DNA of 24,710 nt from Gnetum montanum (GCA_015680685.1 MNCI01005291.1:216052-240761); one strand, 5' to 3'; numbered from the stretch's first letter, positions 9,591 to 19,725 are shown. Program-made: numbers and translations. The notes: generated from the letters alone by a model not told the origin.

Positions 9591-10990
9591 GGGAAGCCCA
9601 TCATAATCAATGCAAATGTTGATCTAGAGTAGAAAAAGATGCTATTGAAGGTAGTTAAAAAATGGTTAGCATATTTTTCTTGGTCATATCCTAAACTCAT
9701 AGGGATTGATCCTAGGATATGCTAGCATCGCATCTACACTGATCTAGCCATGAAACCAAAAAGATAGTTACAGAGGTGATTGAACCCCAAATTGAAGTAG
9801 ATCATCAAAGAGGAAATTGAGCATCTCCTCAAGGCAATGTTCATTTATCCCATTGCGGATAGTGAGTGGGTTAGTCCACTTGTAATTGTGCCAAAGAAAG
9901 ATGGCAAGTGGCAGGTTTGCATCGATTTCAAGCTACTAAATATGGCAACATTCAAGGATCATTTTCCATTACCATTTGTTGACTAGGTGCTCAACACAAT
10001 ATCTAGGCATTGCTACTATAGTTTTCTAGATGGTTATAGTGGCTATAACCAAATTCAAATTGCATCAGCAGACCAAGCAAAGATAACATTCATGAGTCCT
10101 TGGGGGACTTTTGCATATCATAAGATAACATTTGGTCTATGCAATGCTCCTGTTACATTCTAATACTTGGTTCATGGATGACTTCTCCACTTACAGTGCT
10201 ACATTTGAGTAAGCCCTGGGCCACCTTAGGTAAGTGCTACAACAATGTGTTGAAACCAACTTGTGGCTCAATTGGCAAAAAAAGTCATCTAATGGTCCAA
10301 GAGGGCATTGTATTGAGGCATAGAATATCGTAATTAAGAATTGTGGTAAACCCTGAGAAAATAAGGGTCATCCAAAAAATAATCCATCAACCAGAAACTG
10401 TCAAAGATGTTCAATCATTTCTTGGACACATAGGCTACTACCAGTGATTCATAGAGAATTTCTCTAAGATCACAAAACCATTAGTGAAGTTAACAAAGAA
10501 AGATGCTCCCTTTATTTAGATCGTGAAATGTGAAAAAGCATTCCAATAGCTTAAAGAGAAACTTGTAGAAACTCTAATTCTACAAGCACCTGACTAGTTC
10601 AGACCATTCCATATCATGATGGATGCATCAAATTATGCCTTGGAAGTCATGTTTATGTAGTTAGATGACAAGAAACATCCATATTACATCCACTATGCTG
10701 GCTAAAGCATTATGGGTGCATAACTAAACTACACTAATACAGAAAAAGAACTGATGGCAATGGTGTTTGCTCTAGAAAATTTTAGGCATTCTGTGCTTGG
10801 ATACAAGGTGTTTGTGCACACAAACCATAGTTTCATTCGCTTCCTGATGAACAAACCAATGGTGAGCCCCCATGTCATATGATGGCTAGTGATCTTGTAG
10901 GAATTCGATCTTACAATGATAGATTGAAAGGACATTGAGAATGTGGTCGCTGATCACTTGTCTCAATAGCAATGGGATGATAAAGAGGAA
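9590..10990 (+). pseudogene. Gypsy reverse transcriptase / RNase H (plus element)
   Basis: RT starts near 9780 with PKLK-type sequence and EWVSPLVIVPKKDGKWQVCI near 9867-9926. Next is FLDGYSGYNQIQIA (about 10022-10063), holding the first catalytic Asp, then FGLCNAPVTF, then the FMDDFST core at about 10171. Compared with the minus copy, 44 nt are missing between 10171 and 10172, directly before the catalytic FMDD, which shifts the frame. RNase H follows to about 10990, with YTNTEKELMAMVFALENFRH and a VFVHTNH-type strand. RT would copy element RNA into DNA and RNase H would remove the RNA strand. Multiple stops confirm a pseudogene. Confidence 0.85.
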
Positions 10991-11159
10991 GAAGATTAAC
11001 TATATGATATGTTTTCTGATGAACTCTTTTTTATTGGGGTTGTAACTAAACAATTTCCCAATGAGCCTAAATGGTATGATGACATTCTTACCTATCTTCT
11101 CACTTAGGAGATGCCATAAGGGTTGGACTACCGAAAGAAACAACAGTTTCTTCACTAGG

Positions 11160-12340
11160 TAAAACACTTCATGAAGATCAATGGACATCTCTAGAAGGTG
11201 TGCATTGATGGCTTGGTTTATTGGTGTGTCCTTGATGTTGATCAACTATGTGTTCTCCAAGATGCTCATGAAGGTCCTTGTGGAGGACACTATGCTAGGA
11301 GATGCACGACCATTAAAATCCTGATGGTAGGGTACTATTGGACAATGATGTTTAGGGATGCTTACCATTATGTCCACTCTTGTGAATGATGCCAACAAGA
11401 TGGTGGAATGATTGCTTGAATGGAGGAACCTCAACAATGGATTCAACCAGTGGAATCCTTCAACATTTGGAGCATTGATTTTTTGGGTCCCATCATGCCC
11501 ATGTCAAATGGAAAGGCATACATCATAGTCACTATTGACTATTGTATAAAATGGGTAGAAGCAGTAGTTGTCATCAATTATACATCTTCTACCACTACTT
11601 AGTTTATACAACAAAATGTTGTAAATAGGTTTGGTGTGCCATGTGCATTAATTTTTGATAATGAAACTCACTTTATAGGCACTACTTTTCGAAAGATCAT
11701 GCAACGCTTAGAGGTTGAACATAAACTCACAACACCTTACCATCTCCAAGCTAATGGTCAAGCTGAGGTTACCAATAGGGAAATCACAAGAATACTAATA
11801 AGAACTGTTAGCAAGTATTGGAAAGACTGGAGCACAAAACGCAATGATGCCCTTTGGGCCCATTGCTCAACATGGAAACTTCCTATAGGATACTCTCCCT
11901 ACGAGCTTGTGTATGGAAAATTACCAAAATTTCCTATTCAATCTGAGCTCTGTACACTTTCAATTGCTTATGACCATGACCTTGACTTAAGTCTAGTCCA
12001 AAAAGAAAGACTAATGAATCTCAACCTGCTAGATGAAAATTGATTGGCACCCCTATCATGTAATGAGCTATACAAGGCCTATAATAAAAAGCTTCATGAC
12101 CTAAAAATTAGAAAAGTCAATTTTCAACTGGGAGATAAGGTTCTGTACTGGAACCCCACATGCATACCTCAATGAACTAAGTTTCAAATGTTATGGAAAG
12201 GACCTTACATCATTTACGAGACTTTTTCTTCTGGGGCCATGATGATCTACAAGCCTGAGAGCCCAAACAAGAAATAGCTAGTCAAGATTCAACAAATTAG
12301 ACCTTTCCATGAGCATAAGCTAGCTAATACAACAAATGCT
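11160..12340 (+). pseudogene. Gypsy integrase (plus element), triad intact but ORF broken
   Basis: The H2C2 region near 11180-11400 includes LQDAHEGPCGGHYARR and a Cys pair in SCE-stop-CQQ. The catalytic triad is visible in one frame: Asp at 11477-11479 (SIDFLGP), Asp at 11657-11659 (IFDNETHF) and Glu at 11765-11767 (QAEVTNRE). There are 35 residues between the second Asp and Glu, the classic D35E spacing. A TAG at 11600-11602 lies between the first two positions. The stretch SPYELVYGKLPKFP and a GPY/F-type C-terminal module (GDKVLYWNPT, WKGPYIIYE) follow. This is the best preserved protein in the window, yet it is still interrupted. Confidence 0.9.
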
Positions 12341-13040
12341 TCATCAGATGAACAACCATGCTCAATATTTCAAATCTTCTCCTTTCAACTTAGTCTTGGG
12401 AGGGATGGCCATTCATGCTAACCATATAAGTGGCTCCTTAGTTTTTCAACTTTTTGTTTTACATATTTTTTTTGTTTTACACATTCTTTACTTTACATAT
12501 TTTTGTTTTCATGTTAATAATCTTTTCTAATTTTTTTTCCACCATCATTAATACATTTGCTATTTCTTGAATATTTTACACTCTTTTATATTTTCTTTTA
12601 TTTTATTTGATGTGATTTTCTAACTTATTGTTAATAAGTTCTAGGTACATTGGTAATGCGTTACTCAATGGTAGTATGTACTATTTTTGTGATTTGATTG
12701 TTGGTGTGTAGTTTCTAGCTTTGAATTTTATTACAGATAGTTAAGAGATGGATTTTATTTCATGCAACAAGTAGTGAGTCCACAACATCCACCCATTCAT
12801 AAACTCTATGGTTTTCTTTGTTCTGGAAATGTGTAGTCCCTTTTTGATCGACACAACTTTAATAAATTTGTGACTTTAGTAGGTTTTGAAATTGGAAAGG
12901 ATTTAAAGGTTTGAACAAGGTGTGGCTTCAAGTGAATTTTGTATTCTTTGTGCCTCTCTGCTTGCCTAGGTGCATGTGTGTTTTCATGGATTTCTTACCA
13001 TTCTGTGTTGACCAATAAAAGGAAGTTGAATAAGTCCTTA

Positions 13041-13286
13041 CATGGTGTGGTTCTCATTAGAAAAAAAAAATGATGAGAATTCAAAGCATACTGCTTGGAA
13101 AAAATAAATGCATACATCTTTGCATGGTGTGATTCTCATTAGAAGAAAAAAATGATGAGAATTCAAAGCATACCCCTTAGAAAAAATAAATGCATGTGTC
13201 TTTGCATGGTTTGGTTTCCATTTCCAAAAAAATAAAAAAATAAAAATGGGAATTCAAAACACATCCCTTAGAGAAAATAAATAGGC
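13041..13286 (+). repeat. 82-bp tandem repeat, three copies, each with an inverted repeat
   Basis: Copies start at 13041, 13123 and 13205, exactly 82 nt apart, each beginning CATGGT. The first two contain ATTCTCATT-type sequence, an A-rich loop of about 10 nt, then AATGATGAGAAT, so each can fold into a short hairpin. The third copy is more diverged but keeps the layout, with TTCCATTT and AAATGGGAA arms. The array ends near an AATAAATAGG. Its function is unknown. Confidence 0.8.
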
Positions 13287-14439
13287 TACAAGCATTGGTT
13301 ATGGGAATCATCCCCTCTAATTAAGGCCCTTCCTCACTTCCTACTTCTTCTCTAATAAGAAATGGTGGTTGTTCTGTGGAAGCACTCTTATGTCTTAGGG
13401 GATGGACTGGTCTTAAAATGACAATGCAAAGTCACTGAATGTGGTTGGTTTTGGTCTGAACTAAGGATGGATCTTATCAAAATCATTTAATCATAAAATC
13501 CATAAGGGACTTCATGTGACATTAATTAGGAACTCCATTTCACTATCTCTCATCCATCTATACTTTCCATGTCTCACCTCACTGCTAGTTTCATGTTCTG
13601 GTGTCATGTCTTGGTTTGATGTTTTGGAATTCTTAGAGAGTTTCTTCTAGTTTTTGTACTTAACCTTTTGTAACCATTAATCATCCATGAAGCCCATGGA
13701 ATCTTTAGTGCATAAAAGGCTTGTGCCTACTTTGGGAAGGACCCACTTGCATATCTTTTGGTTGGGTTAGTTAAGTTCTTTACCCTTAGACACTCTTACA
13801 ATCAAAATTTTTTTGTTTACCCCATCAATGACATCTAATTGTGCACATTTTCACAATAGTTTTTAATGAGCCTTCCTTTTTGTTTTTGTGAATTCTTACA
13901 CCCTCTTCAAATATTTTCTCATGTTGAACTTTTTTCAAATTGAATGGACTGTTTATCTATTTTACCCTATTTGTTAGCCTTCCCACTAACACTAGTAAAG
14001 GAATCAATCTACCACAATCACAACCTAGCCAAGTGTAACCATCGATGAGACAAGGCATTTACCAGTTCTATGTTACATATTTCATACTAATTCATGATTC
14101 TATTGTGATTGTAGTTGAAAGCATGGATTAGATGTAGGACTATCTTCACTAGGGATGATGCAGTAGTACCACATGACAAAGACCGTTCATGATCATTGGA
14201 TCTTCTCCCTCGCTCTTTAGTTGCCAAGAGGTGTTGGATGTCAATGTTATCTAGGATGTTTCCTTCTCTTATCATGAACATCCAATTTTGTAAAAAGTTG
14301 TATCTTCGTACACTTGGGCACTCAAAGTTTGTTGTTCCATTTGAGCCAGTTTGTATGTCAGTCAATAATCCCATACCTACCCAATATTTGTAAAGAACTT
14401 GTTCCTCCTCTTCTACACTCGAGGATGAGTTTTCATTTA

Positions 14440-14451
14440 GTTATGGGGGTA
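14440..14451 (+). promoter_or_regulatory. Polypurine tract of the plus gypsy element
   Basis: GTTATGGGGGTA directly precedes the LTR start TGATGAAA. A short G-run just before an LTR is expected for the plus-strand primer. It is a weak example because pyrimidines interrupt it. Confidence 0.55.
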
Positions 14452-15262
14452 TGATGAAACATGTTTTGTTTATTTCCTTTGATGTCAAGGTCTTGATGCA
14501 ATGTTGGGTATTCAATGATGGGGGGTATACTTTGGTCTATAAATATAGCACATGGGCTCCTAATTTGGTAATTAATTTTTCATCATTTTTTAGTCAAAGT
14601 AGCAAAGCTTTTACAATTTATGTTTTCCAGATTAGAATATTTTCTAAGTGCCTGTAGAAGGAGTCTAAGTGTGTACAATTCTTTGTTTAAACATTGATGT
14701 ACTTGAGCATAGTAGTATGACAGGAATAAAAATGAACTTTTTTGATAATCCTTATAGAACTAAGAATAGATTAATGTTTTTTTTAATGAACTTTACTGCA
14801 TTGTAATTAAGTAATTAATTTTTAGTTGTTAACAAACACAAGCATAACCACTTCAAGCATACATATAATACTTGGTAACTCAGCAATGCTTAACATTTGG
14901 TAGTCCAGCAACACTATATGTGTTCAAGATATGTTTAGGAAAGTGGGGCAGTTACTTGTGTTAGGCTAGATAGGTAGTAGACAAATTAGATCTTAAATTA
15001 CTCCACTTTTCATTCTTGTTGTAGGTGATCAAATTTATAAAATATAAAATAAGAAAAATCATGTATCTCAAGTACACTTAAATCATACCCTTGAGTCTCA
15101 CAAGTATAGTTGGGAAGACAATGAACATTCTCAACACCCATTTCACTTCCTAGAGAAAACTAGTGTACTAAAGAACTATAGGTCCACAAAATTTGACCAG
15201 ATCACACATAAATGCCTTAGTGATTCATATGGTTGGGTGTAGGGGTACCTTATTGCTCATCA
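14452..15262 (+). repeat. 3' LTR of the plus gypsy element (LTR copy B)
   Basis: The ends are TGATGA and TCATCA, a perfect 6-bp terminal inverted repeat. Length is 811 bp. It aligns with LTR copy A in reverse orientation along U3, TATA box, R and U5. The outer edge at 15262 is fixed by the copia LTR sequence resuming at 15263, since the copia 3' LTR has the same TAGACCAAA in an uninterrupted setting near 20465. TAGAC (15263-15267) is a candidate target-site duplication, but the partner copy is outside the window. Confidence 0.85.
14536..14546 (+). promoter_or_regulatory. TATA box of LTR copy B
   Basis: TCTATAAATATA is a strong TATA box about 85 nt inside the LTR. It aligns with the one in LTR copy A. 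It lies in a 3' LTR and so would drive transcription outward toward the copia element. Confidence 0.75.
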
Positions 15263-16063
15263 TAGACCAAATGTAGAAACACATCTTCCATTGAGCAAAG
15301 CCATCTTCCACAATGGAGACTCTAGAAAGACATCGTTTAGGAAATAAAGATGTCTTCCTAGATTTGAAGCCAAATTCAGAGAGATGTCTCAAGCATGAGA
15401 AAGATGTCTCCTATGACCAGTAGTGACCATTAGCTAGCTATTGCATAAGTTTCGAAAGGGATTTAGCAACATGGTAGCTATAAGAAGACTTCATGTGCAT
15501 TGGGAAATGTGCAAGATTATTGTATTCATTGTATAATCATTTGTAATCATTGAATTCTCTATTGCTCCTCATTGTCTAATCATTTGGGCTTTGTAAAGTG
15601 TGCTATACCTAACTATACAAGGATCAACAAAATGAGTTGCAATCATTCCTTGTATTTCTTGTTCTTGCTGCCTTGAGGGGTTGAGTTTCTTAAGCTTGTC
15701 AAGGTCCTATGGGATTGAGTTGTTGGTGCTATGATACAACACTTTGGTGTAGAGCTCAAGATTGTAAAGGTTGTGAAAGCCTTGAAACCACATTTCCAAG
15801 CTTGATGGAACTTTGCAGGGTTGAGTGATTAGTGCTATGGTACAACATTCCGAAGCAAGGCTTGATGACTATATAGGGTGTGGATCCTTCAACCATAATT
15901 TGAGAGCAATAAATTCTAGAGGTGTGCTTGTGGTCTATGCTTTGGGTGTGGAGTATCCAAGTTGGGAAACCACAAAAATTTATGTGTATGTGCTTTGTTT
16001 GTTTAAGTTTTGATTTGGAGAACTTATTCATTGCCCCCCACTTTCTAAGTTCAATGATCCACA
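15263..16063 (+). repeat. Truncated 5' LTR of the copia element
   Basis: It aligns with 20465-21239 of the 3' LTR along its full length, by eye at roughly 85-90 percent identity in the best part. Shared blocks include GACCATTAGCTAGCTATT and AGAAGACTTCATGTGCATTG. The first part, including U3 and the TATA box, is missing because the gypsy element was inserted at 15262/15263. It ends with ATCCACA at 16063, just before the primer site. Three exact AGATGTCT motifs remain at 15348, 15382 and 15402. The divergence from the 3' LTR points to an old insertion. Confidence 0.9.
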
Positions 16064-16065
16064 AG

Positions 16066-16077
16066 TGGTATCAGATC
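16066..16077 (+). promoter_or_regulatory. Primer-binding site, initiator tRNA-Met type
   Basis: TGGTATCAGATC sits two bases after the LTR end. The copia consensus TGGTATCAGAGC is complementary to the 3' end of initiator tRNA-Met, and only one base differs. This fixes the inner border of the 5' LTR. Confidence 0.9.
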
Positions 16078-16117
16078 TTGGTACTCTTTATTTCATCATC
16101 AACTTCAAGAGTGAACA

Positions 16118-17690
16118 ATGGAAGGGACTTCTTACACAAAGCCATTCATGTTTGACGAATTTGACTTCACATATTGGAAAGCCAAAATGCAAGGATTCTT
16201 CAAATCCATGGAGTTTGAAGTCTGGAAGTCAATCTTGGAAAGCTACACTCCACCTTTAGATGGTGCCATTGGTATCATCAAGCCTTGCAAAAAATGGTTG
16301 CAAGAAGAAAAGGATAAGTTCATGTTTGATTCAAAAGCAAAAAAATGTTTATATTGTGCTTTGAATAAATTTGAATTTAATAAGATAGCATGATGTAAAA
16401 TGGACAAAGAAATTTGGCAAACTTTAGAAGCCACTTATGAAGGACCTTCTATTGTTAAGCAATTGATATTGTTAATTCTGGAAAGTGAATATGGTAAACT
16501 CAAAATGTGAGAAGGTGAGAAAATGAAGGATTATTTTTCTAGAGCTAATAATCTTGTTGTAGCCATTAGAGGAATAGGAAAAAACTTACTCAAAAGAAAC
16601 ATCATTATCAAAAAGGTCAAAACTCTCCAACTAGAGTTTAGGCCTAAGGTCATAGCCATGGAGAAAATTAGAGATTTCTCAACTCTAAAATTTGAGGAAA
16701 TTCAAAGTGCTCTCATCACCCATGAAATGAATCTCATAAGTGAAGAAGCACTTGAAGAAAAACCTATTGATCTAAAGACTACCTCCAAGGAGAAGGAGGT
16801 CAATGAGCATGATGAGGATAGTGAAGAGAAGATTGCCCTTCTCACCAGGAATCTTCAACAACTAATCACTAGGAAAGACAAAGGGACATATCTACAAAGA
16901 TACAATTAGCCTAAAGGTAAAGAAAGAGGTAAGAACATTTTGAACTTTGACTTGGATTTTTCTTCTATAGAATGTTGGATGTGTGGAGGTAGAGGCCATG
17001 TGGCCTCTGAATATCCTAGTAGCCTTAGGATGCAATACAGGAATAAATTCATTGAAGAAGCAAAGAAAACCAACTTCTATACAAGTTGGGATGATACGAA
17101 ATAGAGTGAAGAAGAAGTGAAGGATGATGTAAAAAATTCTCAGCTCATTTGCATGGCCCTCACTGATGGTGATTCATCAGATGATGAACTAAATGATGAT
17201 GAAAGGTATGATTTATTATGTAAAGAACTTTTGAATTTTTAAAATCTTTGTACTAAGTTAAATAAATAAGTTAAGTCTAAAGAACATGAAATATCTTTGT
17301 TAAATTTAACTATTTCAATCTTGATAAATAACTCTCAGACCTAAAGGCTGAGAATGAGAAGCTAACCTTATCTTTAGAATAGTCCAAAGTGGAAGTTGCG
17401 AATGTTAAATTAATAAATGAATGATTAAAGAAGGGAAAGGAGTTCCTTCAAATGGTACTTGGACAAGGAAGAAGTTCACAAGACAAAAGTGGACTTGGAT
17501 GTTACCATTAAAAAGATGAACCTTCTTATCTAAAGGAACCATCAAAGAATAAGGACTATACATTAAGGGAAGATTCTGTCCAACACAAAACTCCTCAAAT
17601 ATTTGGTTCTTCTAGTTATTTTTCCAATAGGAGAATTAGATGTTATTATTGTAACAAGATTGGGCATAAACAAAGGGAGTGAAATCTAAT
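16118..17690 (+). pseudogene. Copia-type gag (UBN2-like) with zinc knuckles
   Basis: The ATG at 16118 opens a frame containing WKAKMQGFFKSMEFEVWKSI, typical of UBN2/DUF4219 copia gag. It continues past a TGA at 16391 with KEIWQTLEATYEGP and past a TGA at 16508 into an open stretch 16523-16909 with LTRNLQQLITRKDKG. A first zinc knuckle at 16973 reads CWMCGGRGHVASEY, with the last Cys replaced by Tyr. An acidic stretch (DGDSSDDELNDDERYDLLCK) follows. A second knuckle near 17641 reads CYYCNKIGHKQRE, with the last Cys position a stop codon, in a different frame. Gag would form particles and bind RNA. The start was chosen for its match to the family N-terminus, 40 nt past the primer site. Confidence 0.85.
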
Positions 17691-18086
17691 GTTTTATCAT
17701 ATGAGTACATGGATATATCATAAGACTCCTTGGTTTTATCAAAGTGCATTGAGAAAGGGTTTTATGTAGGATCATAAAGAAGATTGGGAGTCAAACCAAA
17801 AGGACCAAGGCTATCAAAAGGAAATGGAGAATTAAATAGAACCAAGGGCATCATGAAACCTCCCTTAACAAATTTGTAAGAAGAAGTCATACATTGGACA
17901 TTGGGAAAGTTTGGTTCAAAGGAGATTCCTCAAAAGAGGAAACAGATTCCTTAGCTCTTTAAATGCCATCATATTCTAATAGCATGAAAAGTACGTAGAG
18001 GTAAGTTTTTCTTTTTGTTTTCAAGGTTTAATTAAGACTATAAACTAATGGTAGCCTTCCAAAACCTCATTTAGATTTTTGAAGAA
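17691..18086 (+). other. Spacer between gag and the second ORF
   Basis: No domain is recognised. A protease would be expected here in an autonomous copia element, but no D-S/T-G motif is apparent. The DNA is A-rich and all frames are closed. Confidence 0.5.
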
Positions 18087-18230
18087 AGACATCTTTTCCA
18101 AGATGTCTTTGGTAGCATAAAGATGTCTCTTTGGTTTTTTGTTTGTTGTGAGAAAGATGTCTTCAATAAATGAAAGATGTCTCTTGATTTTACATTAAAA
18201 AAAGATGTCTTTATGTCAAAAAAGATGTCT
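18087..18230 (+). promoter_or_regulatory. Array of AGATGTCT motifs before the second ORF
   Basis: Seven exact 8-mers occur in 144 bp: AGACATCT at 18087 and AGATGTCT at 18101, 18121, 18155, 18175, 18203 and 18223. Most are flanked by AA before and TT or CT after. The same motif and its reverse complement are dense in the LTR near its TATA box. The array lies 34 nt upstream of a TATA box, so it is a candidate promoter element set. Confidence 0.7.
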
Positions 18231-18263
18231 CCTTTTTCATCAAAACCCTCATTTACCCATGCT

Positions 18264-18271
18264 TATAAAAG
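18264..18271 (+). promoter_or_regulatory. TATA box before the second ORF
   Basis: TATAAAAG lies 92 nt before the ATG at 18356, a normal plant promoter distance. Together with the upstream motif array it suggests the second ORF had its own transcription start near 18295. Confidence 0.55.
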
Positions 18272-18355
18272 ACAAAACCCCCATTTTTATCGTATTCTTT
18301 CATAGACCCCATAGAGACAACTAGGGCTCCACCATTCATAGTGATTTTGGCAAAG

Positions 18356-19680
18356 ATGGCCCACAAGAAGGTTGGTACATCCAGAAATCCTTCTAGGAAA
18401 TGAGTAAGAGAAGTTCTAGTAATGCACCACCCTCATACACTCCTTAGTTTCATAGTTCAAATGCTTAGAATAGTTTTGAAACAACAAGAACTACTACTAT
18501 TGTTTTTGAGCATTCTCTCAATTTCACTCTACATAGACAACAAGCTTTGTTAGATTATTTTAAACTTTTGAATTGGACTACATTCATTTTTTTGAATTTT
18601 CTTGTGCTTGAAGTGTTAATTCAAGAATTCTACTATAACATTGTTATTTCTGATGCTATTGTGGGGGCTTTTACATCCACTATTGGTGGGATTGTTGTTG
18701 AAGTATCTCCTCAAATTGTTNTAGCCTTTTTATAGATCAACATGCTGATGAGATAAGGGTGCCCAAGGGTTCTCTCCCTGACATAGATGCTCAAAATATC
18801 TCTACAAAGAGTATGCCCTAAAGCTAATGGTAATCCTATAAGCAAACAATATACTACATAGTCCTAGGTTGGCAATAGATAACTATAACTACCTCCCTAT
18901 ACCATTATATTATACAAAATAATAAGTGATAGGTGGAGGCATCTAAAGTCATCTTGCTCTACTCAATGTGACCCCGATCAAAAGACATATCTCTCCCAAA
19001 TAATACATCATAGAATTCATCATGAGCTACAAGCATAATATCATATATGTAAATGTCATGCATAGACTCTATNTAGGAAGCTTGGAAGAAACCTCTCTTA
19101 CTTGCATACAAGTGTAGATGATGCTAGGATTCCTCCTCCCTCTAATGCGCAAGTATTTGAAGAGGCCACAACTCCTCTCATCATCGACAATGAGGAGGAT
19201 GCTCCTATTCCTTCATGCCATTCTTTAACAGTAGGCCCCTCACACATATATGTTTTAGGAATGGAGTTAGATTTTGAGCTAGAGGCATCCCCAGTTGGTG
19301 TTTAGGAGGAGAACCATGCTTCCATGCAGTAGCTAGAGCACCATATTCCAATTCCTCCTACTTTTATTGCTCCATCTCATGCTGATGCTCCTAGATCTTT
19401 TAAGCAATGAGCTATGGAGAGAATCTTTAGGATCATGTCCCAATGGGTTCGAGTTTAGTAGTTGCTAACTCCATTAGCTCCACTAGCTTCCTCTCAATTT
19501 TGAGTGAATATTTGTCCTTGATAGGCTCCAGTGTAGTGAGTTGAGTTCTTAGATGAGGACACTCAAAAATTTAGCTATCCTAGCACTAGCAATGATGATG
19601 ATGATGAGGAGACTTATGTCCATCTCCAGGAGCAGTGGATTCTAAATCTGAGGATGCTATTGAGGTTAGTAATTAAAAGC
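18356..19680 (+). pseudogene. Second ORF of the copia element, 'putative plant transposon protein'-like
   Basis: It opens at ATG 18356 (MAHKKVGTSRNPSRK), then stops, then resumes around RQQALLDYFKLLNWTTFIFL and VLIQEFYYNI, ending in GGIVVEVSPQIV at the N at 18721. This matches my recollection of the 'putative plant transposon protein' domain, where a LNW-F-L-F block is followed by a (V)REFY-type motif. The next part of the domain is found on the minus strand in 18722-19072. After the N at 19073 the plus frame resumes with an acidic, Pro-rich tail (SVDDARIPPPSNAQVFEEAT and later NDDDDEETYVHL) to about 19680. The function of the family is unknown to me. The gene is broken by stops and by the reversed segment. 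Confidence 0.65.
18722..19072 (-). other. N-bounded segment in reversed orientation (middle of the second ORF)
   Basis: Single N bases sit at 18721 and 19073. On the minus strand the segment codes in order for YDVLFGRDMSFDRGHIE, then SKMTLDASTYHLLFCII, then after a frame change GGSYSYLLPT and YCLLIGLPLALGHTL, ending TLGHPYLISMLIYK. The YHLL, G-SYS and YCLL-G-PLALGHTL blocks resemble the C-terminal half of the same plant transposon-protein domain whose N-terminal half is on the plus strand just before 18721. The plus-strand reading gives only a short open stretch (VPKGSLPDIDAQNISTKSMP). The segment therefore looks placed backwards, as at 3440-3738. Confidence 0.7.
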
Positions 19681-19700
19681 TCGGCAGGATGTTGGTTCTC

Positions 19701-19725
19701 TCCTTTTTGTCATAAAAAAGGATGA
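19701..19725 (+). promoter_or_regulatory. PPT-like tract 1, decayed
   Basis: CATAAAAAAGGATGAAAC, preceded by CTTTTTGT, resembles the CAAAAAGGGGGAGAA tract that occurs one or more times before the 3' LTR in SIRE/Tork-like copia elements, here with a G-run interrupted by A and T. It lies after the end of the second ORF. Confidence 0.4.

Larger units (their letters stand above)
12341..14451 (+). other. 3' internal region of the plus gypsy element
   Basis: These 2.1 kb between integrase and the 3' LTR are T-rich and lack any recognised domain. In Athila/Tat elements this interval may hold an extra or env-like ORF. Here the only weak coding-like patch is on the plus strand at about 14130-14390 (LLPRSLVAKRCWMSMLSRMF), interrupted by stops and without family resemblance I can name. 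The 82-bp tandem repeat and the polypurine tract are annotated separately. Confidence 0.6.
8017..15262 (+). mobile_element. Ty3/gypsy LTR retrotransposon, plus strand, 5' part displaced
   Basis: The order on the plus strand is the gag C-terminus, protease, RT, RNase H, integrase, a long non-coding 3' region, a polypurine tract and the 3' LTR. It is the same broad family as the minus element, and the two align from gag to integrase. Its 5' LTR and most of gag are absent because the minus element lies at its left edge (8016/8017). Its right edge (15262/15263) interrupts the copia 5' LTR, where the copia 3' LTR has uninterrupted ATAGACCAAA. All ORFs are broken. LTR copy B has essentially no CpG left in the aligned inner part, suggesting this is the older of the two gypsy insertions. 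Confidence 0.85.

Noticed and set aside
9102-9700. Two minus-strand ORFs (9102-9455 and 9452-9700).
   Set aside because: They are antisense to the protease and linker of the plus gypsy element.
14087-14374. 95-codon minus-strand ORF starting MGLLTDIQTGSNG, considered as an antisense gene or env-like protein.
   Set aside because: There is no membrane segment or signal peptide and no family resemblance. A plus-strand reading is equally plausible and also broken.
18755-18820. Plus-strand stretch VPKGSLPDIDAQNISTKSMP considered as the continuation of the second ORF.
   Set aside because: It is open for only about 33 codons, needs a frameshift, and the minus strand of the same segment gives a longer match to the expected domain. 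The orientation is still not proven.
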